This document shows, piece after piece, positions 27,417 through 36,508 of a DNA stretch of 56,178 nucleotides (its first letter is position 1; each line of letters starts with the position of its first letter). Source of the stretch: Planctomycetales bacterium (GTDB taxonomy: Bacteria > Planctomycetota > Planctomycetia > Isosphaerales > Isosphaeraceae). The notes under the pieces were generated by a model. That model was given only the letters and a program-made list of their open reading frames with translations. It did no database searches and had not been told where the DNA came from. Position numbers and translations under genes: made by a program. The stretch covers positions 1-56,178 of the forward strand of contig DAIDKV010000201.1 of NCBI GenBank assembly GCA_027449865.1, read 5' to 3'.

Positions 27417-27509
27417 TCAGGTGAAGGACCACCCTTCGTTGCCGTGGATGGTCTGCCCCGTAATGTAACCGCTGGAAGCGACCGTTGCGATCACCTGGGC
27501 CATCCTGGA
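27417..27509 (-). pseudogene. C-terminal remnant of a short-chain dehydrogenase/reductase
   Basis: The last 30 codons before the stop at 27417 read MAQVIATVASSGYITGQTIH and GNEGWSF. This resembles the C-terminus of classical SDR enzymes, where (S/A)GYITGQ is followed by a G-G-W ending. The sequence upstream loses all similarity within a few codons, and no Rossmann fold or YxxxK motif exists in the region. I read it as the surviving 3' end of a deleted gene. The match is short, so chance resemblance cannot be excluded. Confidence 0.55.
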
Positions 27510-27720
27510 TTTGTCGCCTCGCGAAGCCAAGGCGCCACTTTCCGGACATCGTGGCGTCAAGGTCTCGCCATGAGGGTGGTTGCTTGAGACCCTTTCCGTT
27601 TCGCATCTTCGTCCTTTCACGGTTTCGTGATTTCCGAGAGAAGTTTGGAAATCGGGAACCAACCGGTCGCCCGGGCGCATTATGATCGTTCATCCCCGAG
27701 GCCGAGCGGAGGGTCTTCCC

Positions 27721-30681
27721 ATGGCGATCGAGCGCAAGGCCGGCGCCGGCCGGCATCTGCGCGTCCTGTTCGAGTCGGGCGTCGCGGCCGGCCTCTCGGA
27801 TCGCGAACTAATCGAGCGGTTCGCGGGGCAGTCGGGCGAGGCTTCCGAACTGGCGTTCGCGGCGCTGGTGGAGCGGCATGGGCCGATGGTCCTGCAAGTC
27901 TGCCGGGCGACGATTGGCGACGAGCACGAGGCGCACGACGCTTTCCAGGCGACGTTTCTGGTTCTGGTCCACAAGGCACGATCGCTCTGGGTGCGCGACT
28001 CGATCGGGCCCTGGCTGCATGCGGTCGCCGTTCGGATCGCGGCCGGCGCGCGGGCGTCGTCAGCGTCTCGGCGTTCGCGAGAGCGCCGGGGTGCCGTGGT
28101 CGATTCTCCAGTGATTTTGCCCACACCTCTCGAAGTGGACGAGCTGCGGGCCGCGCTGCACGAGGAGATCGAACGGCTGCCGGAGGGCTATCGCAAGGCG
28201 GTCGTGCTCTGCGACCTGGAGGGCCTGACGCACTCTGAGGCGGCGCGTCGGCTGGGGTGGCCGGTCGGGACGGTCAAGAGCCGGCAGGGGCGGGGACGCG
28301 ACCGGCTCCGATCCCGGCTGATCCGCCGGGGCCTGGCGCCGGCCTCCGGCGCGATCGCCTCGATGATCGGGTCGAGCGGCGTCCAGGCGGCGGTGCCGAC
28401 GGTGATGGTCGATGCGACGGCACGGATTGCCTCGATGGTGGCCGCCGGACAGGCTTCGGCGGTGGCGGCCTCGGCGGCGGCGATGGCCGCGGCGATGATC
28501 GTGGCGCGGCTCCGGCTTGCCGTGGGTCTGGCGATGGCCCTCGGAACGAGCTTCGCAACAGCCGGCCTGGCGATCCGATCGGGGGCCGAGGCGCGGAGGG
28601 TCGTGCCCATGGTTCAGAAGGATGAGCCTCCGCCTCGTCCTGCGCTCGATCTTTTGAAGCGGGACGACATCCCGCCCGAGAAGCGGCTGGCCGACCTCCC
28701 GCCGCCCACGGTCGCCGTGCTGGGCGAGGTCCGCGGACGGAATGCCGGCGAGGTCCGCGGCCTCGCGATCTCGCCTGACGGCAAGACTCTCGCCTCGATC
28801 GCCAGCGATGACCACATGGTCCGTCTCTGGGACGCCTCGACGTTGCTGAAGACCGGCGCCCTGGCCGGACATCGCGGGTTCGGCCGATGCCTTGTGATCG
28901 CGCCGGATGGCCAATGGCTGGTCTCGGGCGGCGAGTACGGCGACTTCTTCCTCTGGGACCTGAACGTCTCGCCGCCGAAGGGCCCGATCCTGCTGCCGAC
29001 CCGCCGGAAGGACCTCCGCTTCTTCAACCGGATCGACGCGGCGACGATCTCTCCCGACGGCAAGACGCTCGCGGTCGCGGGCGACGCCGGTGGCTTTGAG
29101 CTGTTCGATATGACGACCAGCCCACCCACCTCGCGCCGGGTGCTCGGAGGGATCCCGCAGCAGGCCCGGTCGCTGGCGTTCGCGCCCGACAGCAAGACCC
29201 TCGCGATGGCCGGGCTCGACGACGGGACCGTTCGCCTCTTCGAGATCGACGGGAAGTCGCCGCGCGAGAAGGCCGCTCTGAAGCCGCCCGATATCACGGT
29301 CGTCGAGGTGAACGGCAAGAAGACCACCCGCGTGACGCCGGTGGTCTCCGTTGGGTTCGCCGCGGACGGCTCGATACTGGGGCTCGATCACCACGGCGAC
29401 GTCTGGAGGGCCAGGCTCTCCGGGCCGAAGCCGCAGTTTGGGGCGATCGTTGCGTTTCCGATCGAGAACCGAAGCCCATCGCTCCGAGGGCTGCCCTATG
29501 GTGCGGCGCTGGCGCTCTCGAACGACCGGAAGACCCTGGCTGCGGCCCAGCCTGATGGCGGCGTGCATCTCTGGGACGGCGAGGGAGGCAACTTCACCGA
29601 GTGGGCCGCGATCCCGCCCGATGCGGCCGGCGAACCGATCGGCGCGCTGGTGTTCGCGCCCAACGGCAAGACGCTCTACATCGGCGGCGGCGATCATTTG
29701 ATCCGAGCCTGGGACCTCTCGAATCCGGTCGTGCGCGAGAAATCCCCTCCGCAAGGGCCGACCGGCGGGATCAGCGGCCTGGCGTTCTCGCCGGACGGGA
29801 CCAGACTGGCGGTCGCCGACCTCGAAGCCATCCGGATCTGGGACCTGACCGACACTCCGGGCCTCTCGCGAAGGCCCTCGCCGACGATCCGGATCGATCG
29901 GGGTTCCCGGTACAAACTGCCGATCGTCTTCCGGCCCGACGGGCGATCGCTCTTCGCCGGCGGCGAGCGGATCGTGATCGGCCGACACGAGACCCGGCAC
30001 TTCCACATCTGGCCGCCGATCGGCGGCGCGGGACTCTGGTCCCTGGCACTCTCCGGCGATGGCCGAACGCTGGTCAGCGGTGGGAACGACAACAAGGTCC
30101 GGCTCTGGGACGCGAGCGAGGCCGAGCCGATCGAGCGCCTTGCCCTCGACGGCGACAGATCCTGGCGGCCGCCCGTGGTGGCGATCTCGCCCGACGGCCA
30201 GACGATGGCCTTCGCCGGGTCGGATCAATCTGTGCAGATCTGGTCGGCGGCCCCGCCCGAACCTCACTCGATCGCCTCGATCGCCGGGAACGGCTGGCCG
30301 ATCTCGTCGCTGGCGTTCTCGCCCAATGGCAAGATTCTCGCCGCCGGCACCAACAGCGGGACGCGGGTCTGGGACATCACTGACGCGGTCCCCCGCTTGC
30401 TCTCGGCGGGGAAGCCGATCGAGCGGTCGTACGGCTTTTCGATGGCTTTCACGCCCGACGGCAAGCGGATTGTCGCGGCCGACCAGATCGCCGATTGGAG
30501 CGGCAAGAAGGCTTCGTGGCCGGCGGTTTGCGTTTACGACGTCGCCACCGGCGCCCGACTCCACGGCTGGGAGATGACCGTCCCGTCGTGGGCGATCGCG
30601 ATGGCTCCCGACGGCCGGCATGTCGCGGTGGCGCGCCGCGACGGCCTCACGCTGATCCTCCGGCTCCCCGACGATCGCTGA
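27721..30681 (+). CDS. Membrane-spanning ECF sigma factor with WD40 repeat domain
   Basis: A 986-aa fusion. The ATG at 27721 follows a GGAGGG box. Residues about 45-110 are sigma region 2 (LAFAALVERHGPMVLQVCRA then DAFQATFLVLVHKA) and about 145-195 sigma region 4 (EIERLPEGYRKAVVLCDLEG, HSEAARRLGWPVGTVKSRQ). A single membrane segment follows (about 255-285, RLAVGLAMALGTSFATAGLA). From about 345 to the end are WD40 blades such as LAISPDGKTLASIASDDHMV and RLWDAS. Planctomycete ECF groups with C-terminal WD40 extensions are known. The layout suggests an outside beta-propeller that senses a ligand or partner and controls a tethered sigma factor, replacing a separate anti-sigma factor. Confidence 0.92.
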   Translation: MAIERKAGAGRHLRVLFESGVAAGLSDRELIERFAGQSGEASELAFAALVERHGPMVLQVCRATIGDEHEAHDAFQATFLVLVHKARSLWVRDSIGPWLHAVAVRIAAGARASSASRRSRERRGAVVDSPVILPTPLEVDELRAALHEEIERLPEGYRKAVVLCDLEGLTHSEAARRLGWPVGTVKSRQGRGRDRLRSRLIRRGLAPASGAIASMIGSSGVQAAVPTVMVDATARIASMVAAGQASAVAASAAAMAAAMIVARLRLAVGLAMALGTSFATAGLAIRSGAEARRVVPMVQKDEPPPRPALDLLKRDDIPPEKRLADLPPPTVAVLGEVRGRNAGEVRGLAISPDGKTLASIASDDHMVRLWDASTLLKTGALAGHRGFGRCLVIAPDGQWLVSGGEYGDFFLWDLNVSPPKGPILLPTRRKDLRFFNRIDAATISPDGKTLAVAGDAGGFELFDMTTSPPTSRRVLGGIPQQARSLAFAPDSKTLAMAGLDDGTVRLFEIDGKSPREKAALKPPDITVVEVNGKKTTRVTPVVSVGFAADGSILGLDHHGDVWRARLSGPKPQFGAIVAFPIENRSPSLRGLPYGAALALSNDRKTLAAAQPDGGVHLWDGEGGNFTEWAAIPPDAAGEPIGALVFAPNGKTLYIGGGDHLIRAWDLSNPVVREKSPPQGPTGGISGLAFSPDGTRLAVADLEAIRIWDLTDTPGLSRRPSPTIRIDRGSRYKLPIVFRPDGRSLFAGGERIVIGRHETRHFHIWPPIGGAGLWSLALSGDGRTLVSGGNDNKVRLWDASEAEPIERLALDGDRSWRPPVVAISPDGQTMAFAGSDQSVQIWSAAPPEPHSIASIAGNGWPISSLAFSPNGKILAAGTNSGTRVWDITDAVPRLLSAGKPIERSYGFSMAFTPDGKRIVAADQIADWSGKKASWPAVCVYDVATGARLHGWEMTVPSWAIAMAPDGRHVAVARRDGLTLILRLPDDR

Positions 30682-30712
30682 GTATGGCGCTCGATGGCGC
30701 TCAGTGGCAAGA

Positions 30713-32851
30713 TTACGGACCGACCGCGGCTGCCTGGTGCTCAGAATCGGCCTCGCCCCGTAGCGAATCCAGCTCGTGCAAGAGCCGATCGCGCGTCGGG
30801 CGATGCTCGGGGACGTTGGCCAGGTCTCGGAGGTTTTTCGGGTCGTCGATCAGGTCATACAGCTCGGGCGGTTTCTGAACCGACTCGATGAGCAAATGAT
30901 CGTCTGCCACGATCGAATCCATCCGAATTTGGCCATCCATCTGGACTTCCTCGCCGGCGAAGCGCTGTTCCTGCATCTGGGCGAGGATCGGGTCAGGATT
31001 GCCTGGGTCGCTTGATCTCCAGAACCGCGCGAAACTCCGGCCGGGGAACGGCCCCGATGCGCCGGGGAGCAGGACGTCGGCCAGCGTCGCCGGCAGGTCG
31101 CGAAGCGAGACCGGCGCGCCGATCCTCTGTCCGCGGATCGAGGTGGATTGATCGGCTCTGAGTGGTGGGATCAGGATCAGCGGGACGTGTGTGACCTGGC
31201 TGTAAAGACTCGCTCCGTGGCCATAGATTCCGTGCTCGCCAAACTCCTCGCCGTGATCGGCGGCGATCACGACCCAGGTGTCGTCGAGCGTGCCCGAGTT
31301 CTTCAGGCCGTCGAGGAACCGGCCGAGTTCGGCATCGAGGCCGCGGAGGCAGTCGTCGTAGAGGTTGACCAGGTCTCGGGTGACCTCGTCGAGCCGACGC
31401 TGGCGGTCGGCGCGGTCGGCGGGTGAGGCGGCGTCCCGGGCGTGGAGTGCCTTCCAGCCGGCCTCGGGGACCGACTCCTTCCGCGGCGGTCGCTTGCCGT
31501 CGAAGAAGGCCCGACCCGAGGCGGGCAAGGGGACGTACGGGCTGTGGGCGTCCATGAAGTTCAGGAACAGGAAGAACGGGCGGCGGGAGTCGCTTGCGTT
31601 GCGATCGTGGACACGACCGATCCAGTCGCGGGCGTCGGCGATGATGGTGGGGGCGAGCCGTCGATGCGGCTCGGGCATCTCCTCGGGCGCCGGCAGGCCG
31701 AGGGACCGGGCGATCCGCGCGACCCGGCGGGCCATCGCGGCGTTTGCGATGGCGGCGCGAGCGCTGATCTCCTGGTTGCCGACGAGTTCGACGTAGTGGT
31801 CGAAGCCTCGGCCGAGGCCGTAGGTCGCGTTGCACATCCCCGTGTTGGCCGCGAGCCCGGCCGTGGCGTAGCCGGCGGCGGCGAGGTGTTCGGCGATCGT
31901 CGGCGAGTCGCCCGAATACGGACGGTCGATCCGCCCGCCGTGCTGGTACGGCCAGAGCCCGGTGAACATCGTCAGATGCGAGGGTAAAGTCCAGGGCGCC
32001 GCCGCTCGGGCGCGGTCGAACACGATCCCCCGGCGCGCCCATTGGTCGAGGTTCGGCGTGGTCTTTCGATCGTAGCCGTAGAGGCTCATATGATCGGCCC
32101 GGACGGTGTCCATCACGATCCAGATCAGGTTGGGCGCTCGCCTGGTGATCTGCGATGCGGGCGAGGCCCAGGCGCGCTCGTCGGCATGGGTGACACGATC
32201 CCACCGCCAGGCCGAGAACGAGGCGAGGACAACCGAGGCGATCACCCCGGCCCGGATCGCGATGAGACGCCAGCCGGGGGTCGGCCGGACGAGCGCGCCT
32301 CGGAGTCGAGAGCCGGCTCCGATCGCCAGCACCAGTGCCGCGACGGGGTGCAGCCGTCGGATGGCGAGCATCGGCCCGAGGAACAGAAGCGTTCCCAGGA
32401 CCATCCCCGACCACGTCCAGACCCATCGGCCCGCCGAGGCCCCGCGCCGTCGTCGCCAGGCCGACCACGCCAGCGCCGGTGCGATCAGGGTGAAGGCGGC
32501 GGCGAGCGTCGCGCCGGCCTCGGCGGCCGGGATCATCCAGGACGCATGCCGGCTGATCCGCATCGTCCAGAGGCCGACCCGGTGCAGTCCGTGGATCTGG
32601 AAGAATAGCATCAAGACTTCCAAAAATCCCGAAGCGACGCCCGCGGCGATCGCGGCCCCGGCGAGTCCCGACAGCGAGGGCGCGGGGATCGAGGGCGCAG
32701 CCGAGAGGAGCCGGGCCGCCCGCGCGGATCGTCGGAACGCGTCTCGAAACGCCGTGGATGGGCGATAGATGCCGGTTGCTGCGCGATGGCCCGACCGGGT
32801 CGAGTCGTGGTCGGCGAGCCGGGTCGGCGCGCGGTCCTGAACGGGAGACAT
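30713..32851 (-). CDS. Membrane sulfatase/alkaline phosphatase-superfamily protein
   Basis: A 712-aa protein, convergent with the sigma/WD40 gene. The start at 32851 gives MSPVQDRAPTRL; residues about 60-220 contain four to five membrane helices. The catalytic domain begins at PNLIWIVMDTVRADHMSLYG (metal-binding Asp) and includes VIAADHGEEFGEHG (Asp-His metal site). The nucleophile loop reads APWTLPSHLTMFTG: Thr replaces the Cys/Ser of the sulfatase CxPSR motif and His replaces its Arg. It may therefore be a phospho- or other transferase acting on envelope components rather than a formylglycine sulfatase. The substrate is not known. Confidence 0.85.
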   Translation of the reverse strand: MSPVQDRAPTRLADHDSTRSGHRAATGIYRPSTAFRDAFRRSARAARLLSAAPSIPAPSLSGLAGAAIAAGVASGFLEVLMLFFQIHGLHRVGLWTMRISRHASWMIPAAEAGATLAAAFTLIAPALAWSAWRRRRGASAGRWVWTWSGMVLGTLLFLGPMLAIRRLHPVAALVLAIGAGSRLRGALVRPTPGWRLIAIRAGVIASVVLASFSAWRWDRVTHADERAWASPASQITRRAPNLIWIVMDTVRADHMSLYGYDRKTTPNLDQWARRGIVFDRARAAAPWTLPSHLTMFTGLWPYQHGGRIDRPYSGDSPTIAEHLAAAGYATAGLAANTGMCNATYGLGRGFDHYVELVGNQEISARAAIANAAMARRVARIARSLGLPAPEEMPEPHRRLAPTIIADARDWIGRVHDRNASDSRRPFFLFLNFMDAHSPYVPLPASGRAFFDGKRPPRKESVPEAGWKALHARDAASPADRADRQRRLDEVTRDLVNLYDDCLRGLDAELGRFLDGLKNSGTLDDTWVVIAADHGEEFGEHGIYGHGASLYSQVTHVPLILIPPLRADQSTSIRGQRIGAPVSLRDLPATLADVLLPGASGPFPGRSFARFWRSSDPGNPDPILAQMQEQRFAGEEVQMDGQIRMDSIVADDHLLIESVQKPPELYDLIDDPKNLRDLANVPEHRPTRDRLLHELDSLRGEADSEHQAAAVGP

Positions 32852-33015
32852 GAAAGGCGTACCCCTTCGGCCGCGCCGCGTCGGCACGGCCGGGTCGAGA
32901 CGGATCCCGGGCGGGATCGTGGATGGGAACGGCGGCGAGGGCCGCCCGACGAGGTGGGGGGCGGGACGATCCGGCGTCCGTCGCAATCTGGCCGCGACGA
33001 GTCCCGCGGGAGGAA

Positions 33016-33435
33016 TCAGCAGGTCAGCCGGCAGAGGACCGCAAGCGCGGGCGGTCGGGTCTGGGGGGCGAGGCGCACATTGCTCTGGGGCGACTGAGGA
33101 ATTCGGCCGATCGGCCGATATCCCTCGGGCGTGAGGAAAAGTTGGATGGAGCGAGCCAACTCACGCCGTCGGCCGATCGCGGACGAGCCCTCGGGCACGC
33201 CCGCCATGGTGGAGACCGTAAGCGACTCGTTCCGATCTGGATCGCCCAGTCGGTCGGTCCCGGGGAGCTGGGCCGCGCCGGGATCGGCTGATCCCGAGGT
33301 GGTCAGCAGATCATCGAGCCGGTCGAGCGTCCAGGGCGAGGCCAGCGAGCGCGCGTCGGGAGTCAGGCCCTGGATCGCCGAGACGATCACCAGTGCCCAC
33401 ATTCCGGCCGCTCGGCCCCGACGCTCCCTCGTCAT
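33016..33435 (-). CDS. Small exported hypothetical protein
   Basis: A 139-aa protein starting MTRERRGRAAGMWALVIVSA, a signal peptide; an ATG four codons upstream is possible. The rest has no recognised domain: SPWTLDRLDDLLTTSGSADP, RRELARSIQLFLTPEGYRP, and a C-terminal LCRLTC cysteine pair. A GGGGGTG stretch precedes the start. It lies upstream of the sulfatase-like gene on the same strand but 164 bases apart. Confidence 0.55.
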   Translation of the reverse strand: MTRERRGRAAGMWALVIVSAIQGLTPDARSLASPWTLDRLDDLLTTSGSADPGAAQLPGTDRLGDPDRNESLTVSTMAGVPEGSSAIGRRRELARSIQLFLTPEGYRPIGRIPQSPQSNVRLAPQTRPPALAVLCRLTC

Positions 33436-33628
33436 GAACACCCCCATCCTGGGACGACCCTGGCCGGCAAGGCCGGCGTGATGGTCTTTCTTTCGTCTTC
33501 GACACGGATTCTGTCAAGTCCGAAGGCGATCCACGGTGAACTCGGTAAAAAGATGTGTGCGCCGATTTCTGATGGTCGCGGAGCTGGTCCCATCCGGTGT
33601 CGATTCTACAAACGGGCGGACATCTCAT

Positions 33629-33886
33629 TTACTGGGCGAGGTAGAGGTCGCGCCACTCGGGTTGAGTCGAGAGGAATTCGCGATCGACAACGACCCAGGG
33701 GCCTTCGGCCTCGCCGTCGGTGACTTCGAGCCGCCAGACAGCCGATCCGGCGGTGTCCCAGCCGATGCAACGGGCTGTCCCAATGGGGAGGCCCTCGGGA
33801 TCGTCAAGGACGCGGATTGGCTCGTCGACATCGCGATACAGAAGGATACCGTCTTCCGGGCCAGCATCGGTGAAGTACGGTCCCAT
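33629..33886 (-). CDS. Small acidic hypothetical protein
   Basis: An 85-aa acidic protein starting MGPYFTDAGPEDGILLYRDV. A GAGGGGGG box just before the ATG supports translation. The sequence (IGTARCIGWDTAGSAVWRLE, EGPWVVVDREFLSTQPEWRD) looks like a compact globular beta domain; no family is recognised and no signal peptide is present. It is an orphan on this strand. Confidence 0.6.
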   Translation of the reverse strand: MGPYFTDAGPEDGILLYRDVDEPIRVLDDPEGLPIGTARCIGWDTAGSAVWRLEVTDGEAEGPWVVVDREFLSTQPEWRDLYLAQ

Positions 33887-34319
33887 GGTGTCCCCCCCTC
33901 ATATTTTGATGGTCGGGACTCGGGCGCAGGACGCTCCTCCTTCGCGTCCGCCGCACGGGTCGGCGTCGAGGTCTCAAAACGGCTTGATAAGACAGGTTAT
34001 CAACCCTCAACTCACAGCAAATGGTGTGCCGGATGCCAGAGGCCGCCGCGGGACGATCGAATTCTCTTTTGAAGAACCCATGGAATTCACGGACCGGCAC
34101 GCAACGACAGACCGAGGCGAAGGATCGATCGCGAATATCAACAGGTTGAGAGAGCCTGTAGTTTGTAGAATGTTCTTGATTCAAGATTTTTATTTGTTAG
34201 TGGTATCCGGCCGAAGAAACGGGACTGAGATCGAGTGCAGGAATTCGAGCGAACCCGGACAAATGCCGGTGCCATGCGAGAGTCGGCGCCGTTTGAATTT
34301 GAGGCTGCATGGGCGGGGG
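33887..34319. other. Intergenic region downstream of the cyclase gene
   Basis: About 430 bases without a convincing gene. The part 34130-34210 is AT-rich. A hairpin TTGATAA-GACAGG-TTATCAA lies at 33984-34003. The open frames here are arginine-rich shadows. Confidence 0.35.
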
Positions 34320-36164
34320 CTACTTGCTTCGGAGTTCTAAGATCGGGTCGAACTTGCCGGAGGGAGCCTTCAGGTAGGTGACGGCCCGGCCGATCAGGTC
34401 GAGGGTTGGTACGTCGTAGACCTCCTGTTGCCGGCCGGCCAGAAGCGAGTGGAGGACGCGGCAGGCGGCCGGGAGCTGCCCGGCCTCGAAGAGCGAGAGG
34501 GCCGTTTCGTAGGTGTCGCGGTCGGCCTTCCAGCCCGGGTCCTCGCCGTGGATTTCGTAGAGTTCCACGGCGTCGGCAATGCCGACGACCCGGGTCTGGC
34601 AGACGCGCCTGGTGGCGATCGTCCCATCGAGCTGAGCGAACGTGGCGCCGGTGATAAGGGCAGGCACCCCGAGTTGTTTCGTGGCCCCCTCGACACGGCT
34701 GGCGAGGTTCACGACGTGGCCGAGCGGGCCGTACTTGAACTTCGCCCGGCTCCCGGTGTTCCCGACGATTACCGGCCCGGTGTTGATGCCGAAGCCTACC
34801 TTCAGCGGGCCACCGACGACCTCGCTCCATTGCGAGGAGAGGGCGGGGACCTCTTCCAGCATGGCCAGGACCGCACGGCAGGCCATCACGGCGTGGCGTT
34901 CCTGGTCGGCGGGTGCGTTCCACATCGCCATCAGGCCGTCGCCCAGGTAGTCGACGACGACCCCTTCGTGGTGCCGGATGCATTCGGTCAGCCGGTCCAT
35001 CACGGCGCCGACCAGGCGGCAGATCCGGGGCGGGTCGTCCTTGAGCCGTTCGGAGATCATCGAGAAGCCGCGGATGTCGCAGAACAGGATCGTGGCTTCC
35101 CTCTCCCGGCCGTTGAGGAGGTCGGGGTGGCGTTCCAGCTCGCGCGCCAGGTCGGGCGTGAAGAACTGCTCGAACTGGACACGGGCGGCGATGGCGGCCT
35201 GCTCCTGGCGGACTCGCTCCAATCCGGCGGCGATCCCGCTGGCCAGCAGTTCCACCAGCATCGCCTGGAGCTCGGTGATGGCTCCGTCGCGACCCGACGA
35301 CGCGTCGCCGAGAGATCGGTCGCCATACAGGGCCCCGATGACCTCGGCCTGGCGATTCATTATGGGCGCGGCGACCACGGCGGAGATGGCGTCAAGGCTG
35401 GCCGGTGCCGCGGCGCTCGTTGGCTTGTCCCAGAGGGTCTTGGCCCGCCGGCGGACCTGGTCCAGGACCTGGCGGCTGACCGGGACCCTGGCCGAACGGC
35501 CGACGCGAGCCGGGGTGGCATACGCCTCCTGGAGCCACTCGCCGTCGCGAAGCAACCAGACGCTCGCCGAGTCGAGGTCGACAAGGTCGGCGGCGGCCTG
35601 CGCGGCTTTGGAGAAGAAGTCGAAGGAAGAGGCGGCTGCCTGGAGGACTTCCATCGCCACACGGAGCGACCGGATCATCCCGGCGGTGTCGTGGGCGGCG
35701 ATGGCCTGTCCGAGGCCCCCCGCGCGGGTCGCCAGCGCCTCGAAGGCGCCTGGAGGTCGGGTCGCCTCGGGCAACTCCTGGAGGGCGTCCTCCGGTAGGC
35801 TCTCGGGCAGGTCCACATAAATGACCTTGCCAGAGAGGTAAATGTGGGCGGGGAGCAGCAGATCTCGCGTCTCGCCTGGACGGACCTCCTCGCCGTTGAC
35901 CAGGCGAATCGGGATTGTCTTGCTTGGGTTGCGGAGCCGAATCCGTCCCTGCTCCAGCGGCTCCAGCGTGAGCTGGCAGCGGGAGACCGTATCCTCGGTG
36001 AGCCGGGCCACGATCAGGCGCCATCGGCCGGCCTCGAACTTCTGGCTGAAAGGGCCGGGATCGTCCCGGTCCTGCCGCCCGAGCTCGACCCTTCCGGAAT
36101 AGTCGTGGACGAAGGCCTGTTTCTGGTGCTCGTCGATCACTCGGAGCCGGAACGTTGGAGTCAT
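34320..36164 (-). CDS. FHA-GAF-class III adenylate/guanylate cyclase
   Basis: A 614-aa soluble signalling protein. The ATG at 36164 (MTPTFRLRVIDEHQ) starts an FHA-like domain (about 5-120: VELGRQD, TVSRCQLTLEPL, RIRLRNPSKTIPI). A GAF domain follows (about 165-325), then a class III cyclase domain (about 355-545) with metal aspartates in TILFCDIRGFSMIS (D363) and YLGDGLMAMW (D409). The purine-specifying position, usually Asp or Thr before the VN motif, is His in YGPLGHVVNLASRV (H483), so the product is uncertain. FHA domains bind phosphothreonine. The gene is divergent from a Ser/Thr kinase, suggesting that phosphorylation controls cyclic nucleotide output. Confidence 0.9.
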   Translation of the reverse strand: MTPTFRLRVIDEHQKQAFVHDYSGRVELGRQDRDDPGPFSQKFEAGRWRLIVARLTEDTVSRCQLTLEPLEQGRIRLRNPSKTIPIRLVNGEEVRPGETRDLLLPAHIYLSGKVIYVDLPESLPEDALQELPEATRPPGAFEALATRAGGLGQAIAAHDTAGMIRSLRVAMEVLQAAASSFDFFSKAAQAAADLVDLDSASVWLLRDGEWLQEAYATPARVGRSARVPVSRQVLDQVRRRAKTLWDKPTSAAAPASLDAISAVVAAPIMNRQAEVIGALYGDRSLGDASSGRDGAITELQAMLVELLASGIAAGLERVRQEQAAIAARVQFEQFFTPDLARELERHPDLLNGREREATILFCDIRGFSMISERLKDDPPRICRLVGAVMDRLTECIRHHEGVVVDYLGDGLMAMWNAPADQERHAVMACRAVLAMLEEVPALSSQWSEVVGGPLKVGFGINTGPVIVGNTGSRAKFKYGPLGHVVNLASRVEGATKQLGVPALITGATFAQLDGTIATRRVCQTRVVGIADAVELYEIHGEDPGWKADRDTYETALSLFEAGQLPAACRVLHSLLAGRQQEVYDVPTLDLIGRAVTYLKAPSGKFDPILELRSK

Positions 36165-36508
36165 ATCGCCTGCCTCGACATCTTCGGCGGAGAGGGCACG
36201 GTCTCCGTGCCTGGCTCGATCCGCGTACCATTCTAAATCGATCGCGACGAGAAATGCACGACGGGCCTCACCCGGTTTGTGAATCTCCGATCGCTCCCTG
36301 GCCAGCCTCAATCCCTCGGGCTCGCCCGGCGGAGACTCCACGGGCCGATGGATGAGCTGGCCCCACGGCGAGCGAGACGCGATGGGAGGTGCCGGCTTGC
36401 CACGGGAGAGACGATTGTGTGAGTCTATGTGGACACGGTCGCCAGGGCCCGGAATGGGTGCCGCCTGCTACCGAACATCGCGCCGAGACGAAGGAGTCCA
36501 ACAAGACG
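36165..36508. other. Divergent promoter region of cyclase and kinase
   Basis: 344 bases shared by the cyclase (minus) and kinase (plus). Open frames running in from both genes have no domain support and were excluded. No promoter pair stood out. AAGGAG at 36491-36496 lies 12 bases before the kinase ATG. Confidence 0.4.

Noticed and set aside
27417-27680. Complete 87-aa protein ending in the SDR-like tail
   Set aside because: Only the last 30 residues look like a protein family; the rest is unrelated spacer translation, so it is listed as a remnant.
28060-30621. Long minus-strand open frame (853 codons) opposite the sigma/WD40 gene
   Set aside because: No recognisable domain; its composition mirrors the WD40 repeats on the coding strand.
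33720-34340. Plus-strand open frame of 206 codons
   Set aside because: It runs antisense to the small gene at 33629 and through AT-rich spacer with no ribosome-binding site or domain.
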